63,283 nt of DNA from Mucilaginibacter saanensis. GTDB lineage: Bacteria; Bacteroidota; Bacteroidia; Sphingobacteriales; Sphingobacteriaceae. Below, piece after piece: positions 26,941 to 35,245 of this stretch. A program made the position numbers and the translations under genes. Where the stretch lies: contig NZ_JACHBZ010000024.1 in the NCBI RefSeq assembly GCF_014200575.1, positions 1 through 63,283 of the forward strand, written 5' to 3'. The notes under the pieces are model-generated. The model saw only the letters and a list, made by a program, of their open reading frames with translations, made no database searches and was not told the origin of the DNA. Position 1 is the stretch's first letter. Each line of letters opens with the position of its first letter.

Positions 26941-29900
26941 ATGAGCGAAATATTTGGTTTTTCCGGACAGGACGGCAGACACTGGTTCAACTCTGTCATA
27001 TACGATGATAATATTATCGAAAAGATAAAAGATCCCGAGGGGGGTGGTCAGGTCGAATTGCCTACGGCTATACCAAGTCCGTTTGCGCGGCTTGATTTGG
27101 TTCGAATTGCTTTTGAACACATCAACCGTACTGGTAAGCTCCAGATGTCGGAAGCCAGCGGTGAAGTGATTGCGAGCGCAGAAGATGAGCGATTGGTCTC
27201 TTATACGCTGGATTTTCTTGAATTATTTTTTAACTATTCAGCGATAAGCAATGACTTGAAAATCGTCTCCTGGAATTTGGTGAATGATGTGAACACGCTG
27301 ATCGCCAATCCAGAAACAAATGATTTCGGCGATGCATTGCAACTATTTATCCAACAGGACGCACGGGTATATAATTTCGATTTGACCGCTAATTTATACA
27401 TCATAAAATACAAGTATACAGTCATTGGTACGACTTCGCCGCTTACCTTGTTTTGTCCCGGAGAAAATGGCTTGAAAGAACTGGAGATTCGAATTGGTGG
27501 GCAACTATTATTCAGCGAGCCTCGTCCGTTATATCTGCGGTCAGAGAAGTTTCAACGGTTTGTCCATTTCTATTTTAAGAAGTATACGATCCTGAAAGAC
27601 CGGATGGCTTGGCTATCTGTTTATGTGTCAAAAAGTAAGGCTTGCCTGAAATCCCTAAATAATGATACAGCGGGGCGTATTTTCCAGATGATCAACCAGA
27701 TCGAAGATAATCCGGTAATAGCCGAAATGGAATATACCCGTATTGCCAGCCTTAAGATTTTCGATTCGGTTAATAAAAATTTGCCTTTACTGATGCTGAA
27801 TCCCGAAATCGAGCAAAAAGCCAATAATGCACAGCAGAGGGCGCAAACCGATGCCATCAAAACAATGGCGAGAAGCTCTGATTTGCGGATTTTTTCAGCG
27901 AAACAGGACGAGACTAACCCAACGCTGATTCTTAAAAATGACTTATACGCAGCGCACAAATATTTGGATTCCCCTTGGAGCAATGATCTAAAAGTGCCGA
28001 ATGCTTATCAGTTGCCGGTTAACGATCGTCCGCTGCCTGGCTCATGTGTCATTTATCCACATTTGGTTGTAGGTGATTTGCTGGAGCCTGTGTTGATCAG
28101 GGTTGTCTACCCGATCAGCAAGCGGTTCTTTAACGGTAATTATCACGCCGAAGCCGGCGTCTCAAACAAGGGCTATCTCATCCCTTTAAAACTGAAATTC
28201 TTTGATTATTTCACCATAGAGCAGCTAAAATCGGGTGAGCCTAAAACACCCAAAATTGAAATTTTGCAAACGATTGGTGCCGTAAGTGTTAAACTTCACA
28301 TACCGTTGGAGAATGGTGAGTACCTTCCGATCGAACGCACCTATTATGATGTCGAGAACAAAACAACGACGACTCAATTGGAAGAAGCGAACCGCGGCGT
28401 CATACAGGAACACGAAATAGGCTTTACCTTATTTCCTTTTCTCAGGACCCGAATTCCTGAGTTGTCAGCATTATACAGGGTACAATTGGTAGACCGAAAT
28501 ACGCAAAATAATTATGCTGGTTCAGATTACCGACTGGAGTTTTATACAGATACACCGCGTGGTTATTGTTTGGTTGATAACCGGGAAAAGATACGCAGTG
28601 ACAAAAAAGTACATGATGTAGGTACTAAATACTATATTGTTAACGATGAGTTTGATTTCGTTAGTGTGAAATCAAATACAGCGAGTGGTTTGATCATCCC
28701 GGATTGGGAGCCTTTTCATCAAGGCAATACCAGCTATGACTTCGCAATCGATTTTGGAACGACCAATACTCATGTCGAATACCGCACCTCAAAAAATCCC
28801 GTTCCAAAGCCATTCGACATTGGTGCAGATGAAATACAAATCGCGACGCTTTTTGATCCTGATGCAACAAGTGAGGACTTTTCCGGCAGTGGAGCGATCG
28901 CGATCCGCGAGTCGATCAATGAAGAGTTTGTTCCTTTCACTATAGGACGACCGCATTCCGAATTTAGTTTTCCGCACCGAACGGTGCTGGCCATAACTCC
29001 GAACTTGGCAAGTAACGAAACAGCTGCGTTGGCTGATTATAATATCCCTTTTATCTACGAAAAAAATGATTTTCGTTTCAATAGCGACTTTGAAACCGAC
29101 TTGAAGTGGTCAAAACACAACATTGAAAACTTTAATAAAATCAAGGCCTATTTTGAAGAGCTCCTTTTCCTGATCAGAAATAAAATTCTGATCAACAAAG
29201 GCCGGTTAAATGAGACAAAAATCATTTGGTTTTATCCGACAAGCATGCAACCGAGCAGAGTGGCAACCTTAAACCAGCTTTGGGAAAGAACTGTCGAAAT
29301 CTATTTCCCAGGTGGAGTAGAAGTATTCTCGATGCCGGAATCATTAGCGCCATTTTATTATTATAAATTTTCAAATATCATACCAGGTGGCAACCATACA
29401 CCAGCGGTGTCGATCGATATTGGTGGCGGGACTTCGGATGTTGTTATTTTCAAAAATAACGTGCCGCTGTTTCTAACTTCGTTCAAATTCGCCGCCAATA
29501 CCTTATTCGGCGATGCCTTTTTGTCGCTTAGGAAAGATGATCTGGGCATGTTGGGCAAACACCTTCCGCATTTTAAAAAGGAACTGGGGGCAAACAGTAG
29601 ATACAAGAAAGTGCTGACCGCATTGGAACAGGTATGCATGCGTGGCAAATCCGCAGACATCAATGCATTTCTATTCTCGCTGGAAAGCAATCCTAAGATC
29701 GCCGACACGAACTTGTTCTCCTATGACTTAATGCTCAACAATGATGATGAGCTCAAAATCGTATTCCTGTATTTTTATTCAGCCATCATTTACCATGTTG
29801 CAGCGTGGATGAAAGTCTGTGGAGTCGAAATGCCGACCTATGTGTTTATGAGCGGCACCGGATCAAAAGTATTGAACATCCTTTCGCCGGAAATGTTGTA

Positions 29901-30420
29901 TATCGAGCAGTTGGCCTCCAAAATCTTTTCGGCGGTTTACCGATCTCCTATACGGGATAAGGTCAAAATCATTACAGATTCCAAAATCCCAAAGGAAGCG
30001 ACGAGCAAAGGTGGATTGTTGAGTATGGGGCAAACTTCAGATTTTGAATTAGATGACGTAAAGCGCGCTTTGAATTACAACGAAAACGGCCCATCCGTTG
30101 GTAAACTCCGTTATGATCAGGTTAATGACATTATCAAAACAGCGGTAGTTAAGGAAGTTGAGCGTTTTAACGACATCTTTATTCACCTGAATGACGATGG
30201 ATTCTTCTTTGATAAATTCAGTGTATCTACAAGGTCATTCAACTATTTTAAAATGCATGCTGATGATTCTCTCGCCGATTATCTCGCGGATGGTATTCAG
30301 TTTAATATGAACCTAGATGCAGATGAAGACAAAGACAAAATATTGGAAGAAAGTCTGTTTTTCCTACCGTTTATTGGCGTGATTTACAATATGACTAATT
30401 ATTTAAGCAGTCTGAAATGA
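26941..30420 (+). CDS. Large protein with C-terminal actin/Hsp70-like ATPase domain, gene 4
   Basis: A 1159-residue protein. Residues 1-590 are beta-rich with no family I recognise. From about 598 an actin/Hsp70-fold ATPase appears: phosphate-1 YDFAIDFGTTNTHVEYRT (D604, G606-T608), phosphate-2 SIDIGGGTSDVVIF (D826, G828-G830), adenosine motif YVFMSGTGSKVL (G972-x-G974). The order and spacing fit the superfamily; the size and N-terminal half are unlike DnaK, MreB or ParM, and there is no substrate-binding Hsp70 tail. SrfB-type large Hsp70-like proteins are the nearest idea I have. Its stop overlaps the next start (ATGA). Confidence 0.8.
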   Translation: MSEIFGFSGQDGRHWFNSVIYDDNIIEKIKDPEGGGQVELPTAIPSPFARLDLVRIAFEHINRTGKLQMSEASGEVIASAEDERLVSYTLDFLELFFNYSAISNDLKIVSWNLVNDVNTLIANPETNDFGDALQLFIQQDARVYNFDLTANLYIIKYKYTVIGTTSPLTLFCPGENGLKELEIRIGGQLLFSEPRPLYLRSEKFQRFVHFYFKKYTILKDRMAWLSVYVSKSKACLKSLNNDTAGRIFQMINQIEDNPVIAEMEYTRIASLKIFDSVNKNLPLLMLNPEIEQKANNAQQRAQTDAIKTMARSSDLRIFSAKQDETNPTLILKNDLYAAHKYLDSPWSNDLKVPNAYQLPVNDRPLPGSCVIYPHLVVGDLLEPVLIRVVYPISKRFFNGNYHAEAGVSNKGYLIPLKLKFFDYFTIEQLKSGEPKTPKIEILQTIGAVSVKLHIPLENGEYLPIERTYYDVENKTTTTQLEEANRGVIQEHEIGFTLFPFLRTRIPELSALYRVQLVDRNTQNNYAGSDYRLEFYTDTPRGYCLVDNREKIRSDKKVHDVGTKYYIVNDEFDFVSVKSNTASGLIIPDWEPFHQGNTSYDFAIDFGTTNTHVEYRTSKNPVPKPFDIGADEIQIATLFDPDATSEDFSGSGAIAIRESINEEFVPFTIGRPHSEFSFPHRTVLAITPNLASNETAALADYNIPFIYEKNDFRFNSDFETDLKWSKHNIENFNKIKAYFEELLFLIRNKILINKGRLNETKIIWFYPTSMQPSRVATLNQLWERTVEIYFPGGVEVFSMPESLAPFYYYKFSNIIPGGNHTPAVSIDIGGGTSDVVIFKNNVPLFLTSFKFAANTLFGDAFLSLRKDDLGMLGKHLPHFKKELGANSRYKKVLTALEQVCMRGKSADINAFLFSLESNPKIADTNLFSYDLMLNNDDELKIVFLYFYSAIIYHVAAWMKVCGVEMPTYVFMSGTGSKVLNILSPEMLYIEQLASKIFSAVYRSPIRDKVKIITDSKIPKEATSKGGLLSMGQTSDFELDDVKRALNYNENGPSVGKLRYDQVNDIIKTAVVKEVERFNDIFIHLNDDGFFFDKFSVSTRSFNYFKMHADDSLADYLADGIQFNMNLDADEDKDKILEESLFFLPFIGVIYNMTNYLSSLK

Positions 30421-31217
30421 AAAAGAAGATCACTATAACCGGTGCCCTGATATTATGCGCTTTGGCTGTGCTGGCCCAAAGTAACGCTAAACTAAACACA
30501 TCAGATAACCTGATGCAATTGATTGCGTACTTCTTGCCTTATTTATGTTTAATGCTCATCGTCGTGTTATTTTTCTATGTTTTATTATTTGAAAAAAGAC
30601 AGAATGAGCGACATAAAAGACTGAAAGAATCGATAAAAGATGTAGAAAGTACAGCTAATTCCTTAGCGCAGTCACAATATTCCCATTCTTTAAACGCGGA
30701 TTCTTCCAGAGCTTTAAACAATCTTAAAAATCAAATCGCCGATATGAGAATGGAGATGAGGATGCTCAACCCCACACCTAAGGCGCAACATATTGAGCGA
30801 AGCGCCGTCCCAGTGCGAGAACCAGAACCTATGCCTACAGCTGCACTTGCACCGGTTTTATCTCCCCAGCCGCAGGAAGCACCACCTGTCGAAGAAATGT
30901 TTTATTTATCTACACCAAATTCGGAGGGCAGCTTCAACGTTAATTCGGCCCAACCTAATTTCAGACCAGGAGCATCAATTTACTTGTTCAAAAAAACGTC
31001 GCCTGACAAGGCTATTTTTAAAATTGACGAAAGAGAGACTTCCATAAAACTTGCGCTGCAGTACTCGGATAAAAACATCGACCCAGTCTGTGAATCGGCA
31101 AATGCCTATTATATGAATGCGAAAAAAGTAAGGACGCCACCGGGCAATGAAGGAGTTGCTGAATTATTAGATGACAAATGGATCGTGACCAAAAAAGCTA
31201 AAATTTATTATGAATAG
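30417..31217 (+). CDS. Membrane-anchored coiled-coil protein with C-terminal beta domain, gene 5
   Basis: A 266-residue protein with an N-terminal hydrophobic segment resembling a signal sequence (7-20), a membrane helix near 39-58 (YLCLMLIVVLFFYVLLF), a coiled coil (about 62-118), a Pro-rich linker (PVREPEPMPTAALAPVL) and a C-terminal domain of about 105 residues beginning EMFYLSTPNSEGSFN and ending DKWIVTKKAKIYYE. I recall that C-terminal pattern (FYLS/FxxPNxxGxFxxxxxx...LYxF...W.V..KAKI.YE) in other Bacteroidota membrane proteins but know no name. It probably links the membrane to a cytosolic partner. Confidence 0.65.
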   Translation: MKKKITITGALILCALAVLAQSNAKLNTSDNLMQLIAYFLPYLCLMLIVVLFFYVLLFEKRQNERHKRLKESIKDVESTANSLAQSQYSHSLNADSSRALNNLKNQIADMRMEMRMLNPTPKAQHIERSAVPVREPEPMPTAALAPVLSPQPQEAPPVEEMFYLSTPNSEGSFNVNSAQPNFRPGASIYLFKKTSPDKAIFKIDERETSIKLALQYSDKNIDPVCESANAYYMNAKKVRTPPGNEGVAELLDDKWIVTKKAKIYYE

Positions 31218-32826
31218 TGAATCTGCAGAATACCTGCTTCTTGCCGTTTTTCTTATATTTCAGTTTAGCGTGTTTTTTTGGAACATCAAAAAGATAATTA
31301 TTTATGAACATATTATCGCGTCGAATGCGATGTTTCGCTTAATTCCGGTAGAAGTTACGCAAAGCCTAATCATCGAATCTGAGTCCGAAGACTTTTATGC
31401 CGACGATATTGAGCTACCGCAGCGAAATTTGCTCGACAATGACGTTCAAGCAACCGTAAATCTGATTGGCTGTAAAGGTGCGTCAGCCTTGCTGAAAAAC
31501 ATACTGGCAGCTACCAATCGCTATTTGCTGCATAATAATATGGCAGCGGCCGATTTTCACTTGGTCAAGGACATCGCGGAACGCAACATAGATGCAGCCG
31601 AAGAAGATATTAATCAAACGATTTCCGTGCCATTATATTTGGGTCTGATGTCGACGATGATAGGGATCATCATCGGTTTATTTAAAATGCCGAGCCTTGA
31701 TTTGGCAGTAGATCCTTCAGGAAAGGATATGTTGTTAAATCAAGGAATTACCATGCTGATAGGCGGCGTAAAGATTGCCATGATCGCCAGCTTTTTCGGG
31801 CTGGGACTGACCATCATATGTTCCGGTTGGGTATTTAAAGGCTCGAAAAACAAAGTTGAAAAACGTAAAAACACCTTTTACTCATTTGTACAGACAGCTT
31901 TACTACCTGTCATGAACCAAAGCATTGGCGCTTCGCTTAATTCTTTACAACATAACCTTTTGCGGTTTAATGATGAATTTGCCGGCAACCTGCAGACCCT
32001 TTCGGGAATTTTCAAGCAAAACTATGAAGCGCTCGTCATGCAGGAAAATATCTTGCAGGAGATTAATAACCTGGATATGGTTAAACTATCTCGCTTTAAC
32101 CTGGATATGTTTGGAGCGGTAGAAAAGTCGGTGAAAGAGTTTGAAAGATTCAACATCGGTATGGCGCACTTGAACGATTTTGTAGCAACCTCCAAGGATT
32201 TATCGGAACGTGTAACTGATTTAATGAACCGTTCCTCCAACTTTGAACGCATCGCAAATACCTTACGAGACCGACTCGATACCAGCGAGCAATTATTGCG
32301 GTTTTTGGGCGACCACTTTGCCATGCTATCTGAACACAAAGATCTGGTAGTGACCGCAGTGGGTGATGCATCAATTTACATTGCGAACCTATTTCGTGAA
32401 TTGCAGGAGCATTTTAAACAAACGGGCCAGAATCTCAGGCTACATACCACGGAAGAACTGCTAGCTTTAAAAGTCGCCCTTGCTGACAGCCGTACGAGCC
32501 TCTCCAACTTGGAGTTCTTAAAGCAGCTGGATCAGTTGGAGCGATTGGTAAATTTAGAACGTCTTGACGAGCTTGGTAGTTTAAAATCTCTGGATACGCT
32601 GAGCGAGTTGAAGCAGTTATCCGAACTGACCCAAATCAGCAAAGGAGTAGCCATATTCAACGAAAACGCAGTATTCCAAACGCAAACGACCAGCCTGCTC
32701 CAGGAACTGAACGTCAACATGAGTTCCGCTGTAAACCTGATCGAGCAGGTACATGCAGATTGGGTGGAAGAGAAAAATTCAGGAATTGGCGGCGCTGTGA
32801 AAAGGCTATTCCGCAAACAAAGCTGA
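31210..32826 (+). CDS. MotA/TolQ/ExbB-type (ZorA-like) channel protein with long tail, gene 6
   Basis: A 538-residue protein with membrane segments near 7-24, 138-157 (SVPLYLGLMSTMIGIIIGLF) and 183-207 (LIGGVKIAMIASFFGLGLTI). The last two carry the MotA/TolQ/ExbB signature. Unlike ExbB or TolQ it has a long cytosolic C-terminus (about 320 residues) of heptad character, ending in leucine-spaced segments (LEFLKQLDQLERLVNLERLD, LDTLSELKQLSELTQIS). A pentameric ion-channel ring with a long tail is the ZorA layout of Zorya. It starts 8 bases inside the previous gene. Confidence 0.8.
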   Translation: MNSESAEYLLLAVFLIFQFSVFFWNIKKIIIYEHIIASNAMFRLIPVEVTQSLIIESESEDFYADDIELPQRNLLDNDVQATVNLIGCKGASALLKNILAATNRYLLHNNMAAADFHLVKDIAERNIDAAEEDINQTISVPLYLGLMSTMIGIIIGLFKMPSLDLAVDPSGKDMLLNQGITMLIGGVKIAMIASFFGLGLTIICSGWVFKGSKNKVEKRKNTFYSFVQTALLPVMNQSIGASLNSLQHNLLRFNDEFAGNLQTLSGIFKQNYEALVMQENILQEINNLDMVKLSRFNLDMFGAVEKSVKEFERFNIGMAHLNDFVATSKDLSERVTDLMNRSSNFERIANTLRDRLDTSEQLLRFLGDHFAMLSEHKDLVVTAVGDASIYIANLFRELQEHFKQTGQNLRLHTTEELLALKVALADSRTSLSNLEFLKQLDQLERLVNLERLDELGSLKSLDTLSELKQLSELTQISKGVAIFNENAVFQTQTTSLLQELNVNMSSAVNLIEQVHADWVEEKNSGIGGAVKRLFRKQS

Positions 32827-32830
32827 TCAC

Positions 32831-33442
32831 ATGAAAAAGAAAAATCAAGAAGCTCTTTTTTGGCCAAGTTTTACAGACTTAATGACCAGCTTGTTCTTCA
32901 TCATGTTAGTACTTTACGTGCTGACTTATATTAAAATGAAGAATCAGCAGCGTGTGTCAGAACTACAACTCAATAAAATCAAGCAGATCACAGCAGCGGT
33001 CAAAGCCCTCGATAAACACTATTTTCGCTATGATCCCGTCTATAAACGCTACCAGCTCACTCGGAACATACACTATGCTTCCAAGCAATCGGTCATCAGT
33101 GCGGAAGACACCACTTACCTTGTCGGTGCAGGCCTTTCTATCAGCCATCTAATCGAAAACCTCCATAAACTCACCGGCACGGAAAATACTCGTTATATCG
33201 TGATCGTTGAAGGAATGTCTTCCAAAGATCAATATATTAAAAATTTTCAGTTGAGTTATGACCGTGCGCAGTCCATCAGGGTGTTATGGATTAGGCACCA
33301 CATCAAATTCGATCCGGCGATTTGTGAATTGCAAATTTCAGGTTCCGGGTTAAATGGTGTCGGACGTGATCCGATCGAAGAAAAAAATCAACGGATTCTG
33401 ATCCAGATCGTTCCCAAAATAGGGGATCTCACTACATTATAA
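32831..33442 (+). CDS. MotB/ZorB-like protein with OmpA-type domain, gene 7
   Basis: A 203-residue protein: short cytosolic start, WPSFTDLMTSLFFIMLVLYV with Asp 16 at the membrane face (the ion-carrying Asp of MotB/ExbD/ZorB), one membrane helix 17-35, then a periplasmic OmpA/MotB-like peptidoglycan-binding domain: YIVIVEGMSSKDQ, NFQLSYDRAQSIRVLWI and GLNGVGRDPIEEKNQRILIQ. The Asp/Arg pair (YDRA, NQRI) fits peptidoglycan binding. It is the last gene of the operon and the natural partner of gene 6. Only a weak hairpin with T run (33447-33472) follows. Confidence 0.85.
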   Translation: MKKKNQEALFWPSFTDLMTSLFFIMLVLYVLTYIKMKNQQRVSELQLNKIKQITAAVKALDKHYFRYDPVYKRYQLTRNIHYASKQSVISAEDTTYLVGAGLSISHLIENLHKLTGTENTRYIVIVEGMSSKDQYIKNFQLSYDRAQSIRVLWIRHHIKFDPAICELQISGSGLNGVGRDPIEEKNQRILIQIVPKIGDLTTL

Positions 33443-33874
33443 ACTTTGTATGTGATCAGTATACACTTTTTTGTTTTATTCGGTTGATGACTTACTTAGC
33501 TCCTCTGGCTTTCTTATTAATTTTAAGAGTACGGAGGTAAGTCGGTTACAGGAATTTCTTTTTGGTCGTGCCCCAACAATGCTTATCTAATACGAGCCGC
33601 CAAACAGCTCATTTCATATCCCTGATGATCTGCCCTACTACATAGTTAAAAGATTTACTCGTTTTTTCTGCCATCCCTTAAAGAATTGTAATGAGTTACT
33701 TACGGTCAACCCATTTCACATGTCACCGTCCATGTGGGATGCTTATCTTCTGGCAAATCTGCAGCGTGTATAGTTGAAACAAACGTTTTATGATTTGAAG
33801 GTTTGAGCGAGTTTTTAAGTAGTGATAACTTGGCGCGGTGTACCGCCTTGTAACTCGTTCTTAAGGGGCGTTTT
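33443..33874. other. Intergenic stretch after the envelope operon
   Basis: A 5-bp stem with six T (33447-33472) may be a weak terminator. On the minus strand around 33607-33675 a 21-codon frame MAEKTSKSFNYVVGQIIRDM is open from an ATG but too short to judge; the rest looks like decayed sequence. Confidence 0.35.
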
Positions 33875-33976
33875 TTTACAGTTCCCGTAAGATTAACTAA
33901 AAAACCAATGATTTTTTGAACCCATTTTTCAATTACGGGAAACCGTAAAAAACGACAGGATCAGCTGCTACATTTG
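33875..33976 (+). promoter_or_regulatory. Second dyad promoter: TTACGG-N4-CCGTAA plus -7 box TACATTTG
   Basis: A perfect 16-bp dyad (33933-33948, TTACGGGAAACCGTAA, the exact reverse complement of the copy at 22664) lies 20 nt before TACATTTG (33969-33976). A degenerate third copy (TTTACAGTTCCCGTAA, 33875-33890) lies 42 nt further upstream. The start codon served is 34053. Confidence 0.7.
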
Positions 33977-34052
33977 ATTTACAAATAGCAAAAGGATGTT
34001 GGACAAAGATTGTCCACCTGCGATTTCTTTAACATTAACTTAATTAATTATC

Positions 34053-34280
34053 ATGTCAGCAGCTTATGTAGAACACAGGCCCATTTCCTCAAGTAAGGAT
34101 ACGCTTACCGACCATCATGTAGTCATCGTTAATGGCGCTTCGGTTGGCGGTGAATTTTCAACCCAACTTGCAGCAAAGAACTATGCGTGCAAAGAGGGTT
34201 ACCATCCGGTGCATGTTGCACGGGAACGCCACCTGCAAAACAGGGATATTCCTGATCATTGGAGAAAAGATCCGTGTTAG
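34053..34280 (+). CDS. Small conserved-looking protein of unknown function
   Basis: A 75-residue soluble protein: HHVVIVNGASVGGEFSTQLA then AAKNYACKEGYHPVHVARER and a tail DIPDHWRKDPC. I do not know the family; the shape (beta hairpin, helix, HVARERHLQ) suggests a small single domain. Two Cys, no signal. It has its own dyad promoter shared in type with 22735, so it is probably co-regulated with the upstream system. A hairpin follows 15 bases after the stop. Confidence 0.6.
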   Translation: MSAAYVEHRPISSSKDTLTDHHVVIVNGASVGGEFSTQLAAKNYACKEGYHPVHVARERHLQNRDIPDHWRKDPC

Positions 34281-34295
34281 CCTAAAGTATCATTT

Positions 34296-34327
34296 AACAA
34301 GCCGGAGGATTGCTTTGCCGGCTTGTT
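34296..34327 (+). terminator. Hairpin terminator-like element
   Basis: Perfect 10-bp arms AACAAGCCGG / CCGGCTTGTT with a 12-nt loop; the following T run is weak. Confidence 0.7.
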
Positions 34328-35223
34328 AATGGACTAAATATCCAATACTATACGTTGGCGACTCCTTTTCTTGATTTTTCGATGACGCACGAATAATGCT
34401 ATATTGTTTTCAAAAAATTAAGAAATTTCGCCAGCCGGCGTAACTTAACCCCCTCAACAAACCGAGTATACATAGTCCGTCCTGTAGTAAAACCGTTATA
34501 AGTATATCAATGCTGGGGGATTGTCATACAGAAAGTGTTGAAACAGGACGCGGCAAAGCCGTTCAGGATAATGCCGTTGTTGCAATTGCAATTCTGAAGA
34601 AGAAGTTTAACATTTTTCCGGTTCGCTTAAGTTTCATAGTTACGACCCAAGATCGCATAAGGTATGTCCCGAAAAAAATGTAGATAAAAAGGCCGTGATA
34701 GAGCAAAATAAGCGTTATGCAGATTTGTATCTGATATGGCGTGCAAATAGACATATCCCCAGTCAGCCTCATGGATGCATATAAGATATCATCAACCAGA
34801 TTTCCGCTTTGTCAAACTATCCAATAGAAGATTAACTGTTTTTAGTCTCAGCGGGGAGCAGAAGTGGCAAGTAGAAGTTCATTGTTCAACCGGGTTTTGT
34901 TTGTTATTATAAAATTAACGGCGCCATGAGGTTTATCTTGTGAGCCTGGCGGAAACAAGAACATACCGTTAGGCTGGCTTGGAGATTAGCGAATAAGTGC
35001 TTATAATAGCTGCATTTTACCGTATACGACCATTCAATTGTAGAAGCGCTAGGACTTTTCTTTTATTTTGGTACAGCTCAGACGCCATCACTGAGAGGAG
35101 TTGCAGAAACGTATGTTTTCCGGGATAATAATTTTTACTGGCGGTATTTGAACCTCTTAGTTTAGCGTGTGATCAGTTGTTTGCCACTCTTGGCAATTTT
35201 TCTGTTATTATAGGTTTGTTTTG
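34328..35223. other. Long intergenic stretch, possibly decayed sequence
   Basis: No frame with recognisable motifs. A 69-codon minus-strand frame (34563-34772) and a plus-strand stretch near 34510-34680 are open but unconvincing. No RNA gene seen. Confidence 0.4.
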
Positions 35224-35231
35224 TATTTTTG
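35224..35231 (+). promoter_or_regulatory. -7 box TATTTTTG close to the start codon
   Basis: Exact TAnnTTTG match only 14 nt before ATG 35246, implying a leader of a few bases for the MNT-HEPN gene. Confidence 0.45.
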
Positions 35232-35245
35232 AAGATATTGCAATT

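Noticed and set aside
26941..30420. DnaK chaperone or MreB
   Set aside because: The nucleotide motifs lie in the C-terminal half, there is no substrate-binding tail or GrpE/DnaJ neighbour, and the size does not fit.
23494..33442. A classical Zorya defence system
   Set aside because: Only ZorA/ZorB-like proteins are present; no ZorC, ZorD or ZorE-like protein is seen, and the other five genes are different.
31210..33442. Gliding motor GldLM or TolQR/ExbBD energiser
   Set aside because: The long cytosolic tail and OmpA domain do not fit ExbBD/TolQR, and the partner lacks the large periplasmic domain of GldM.
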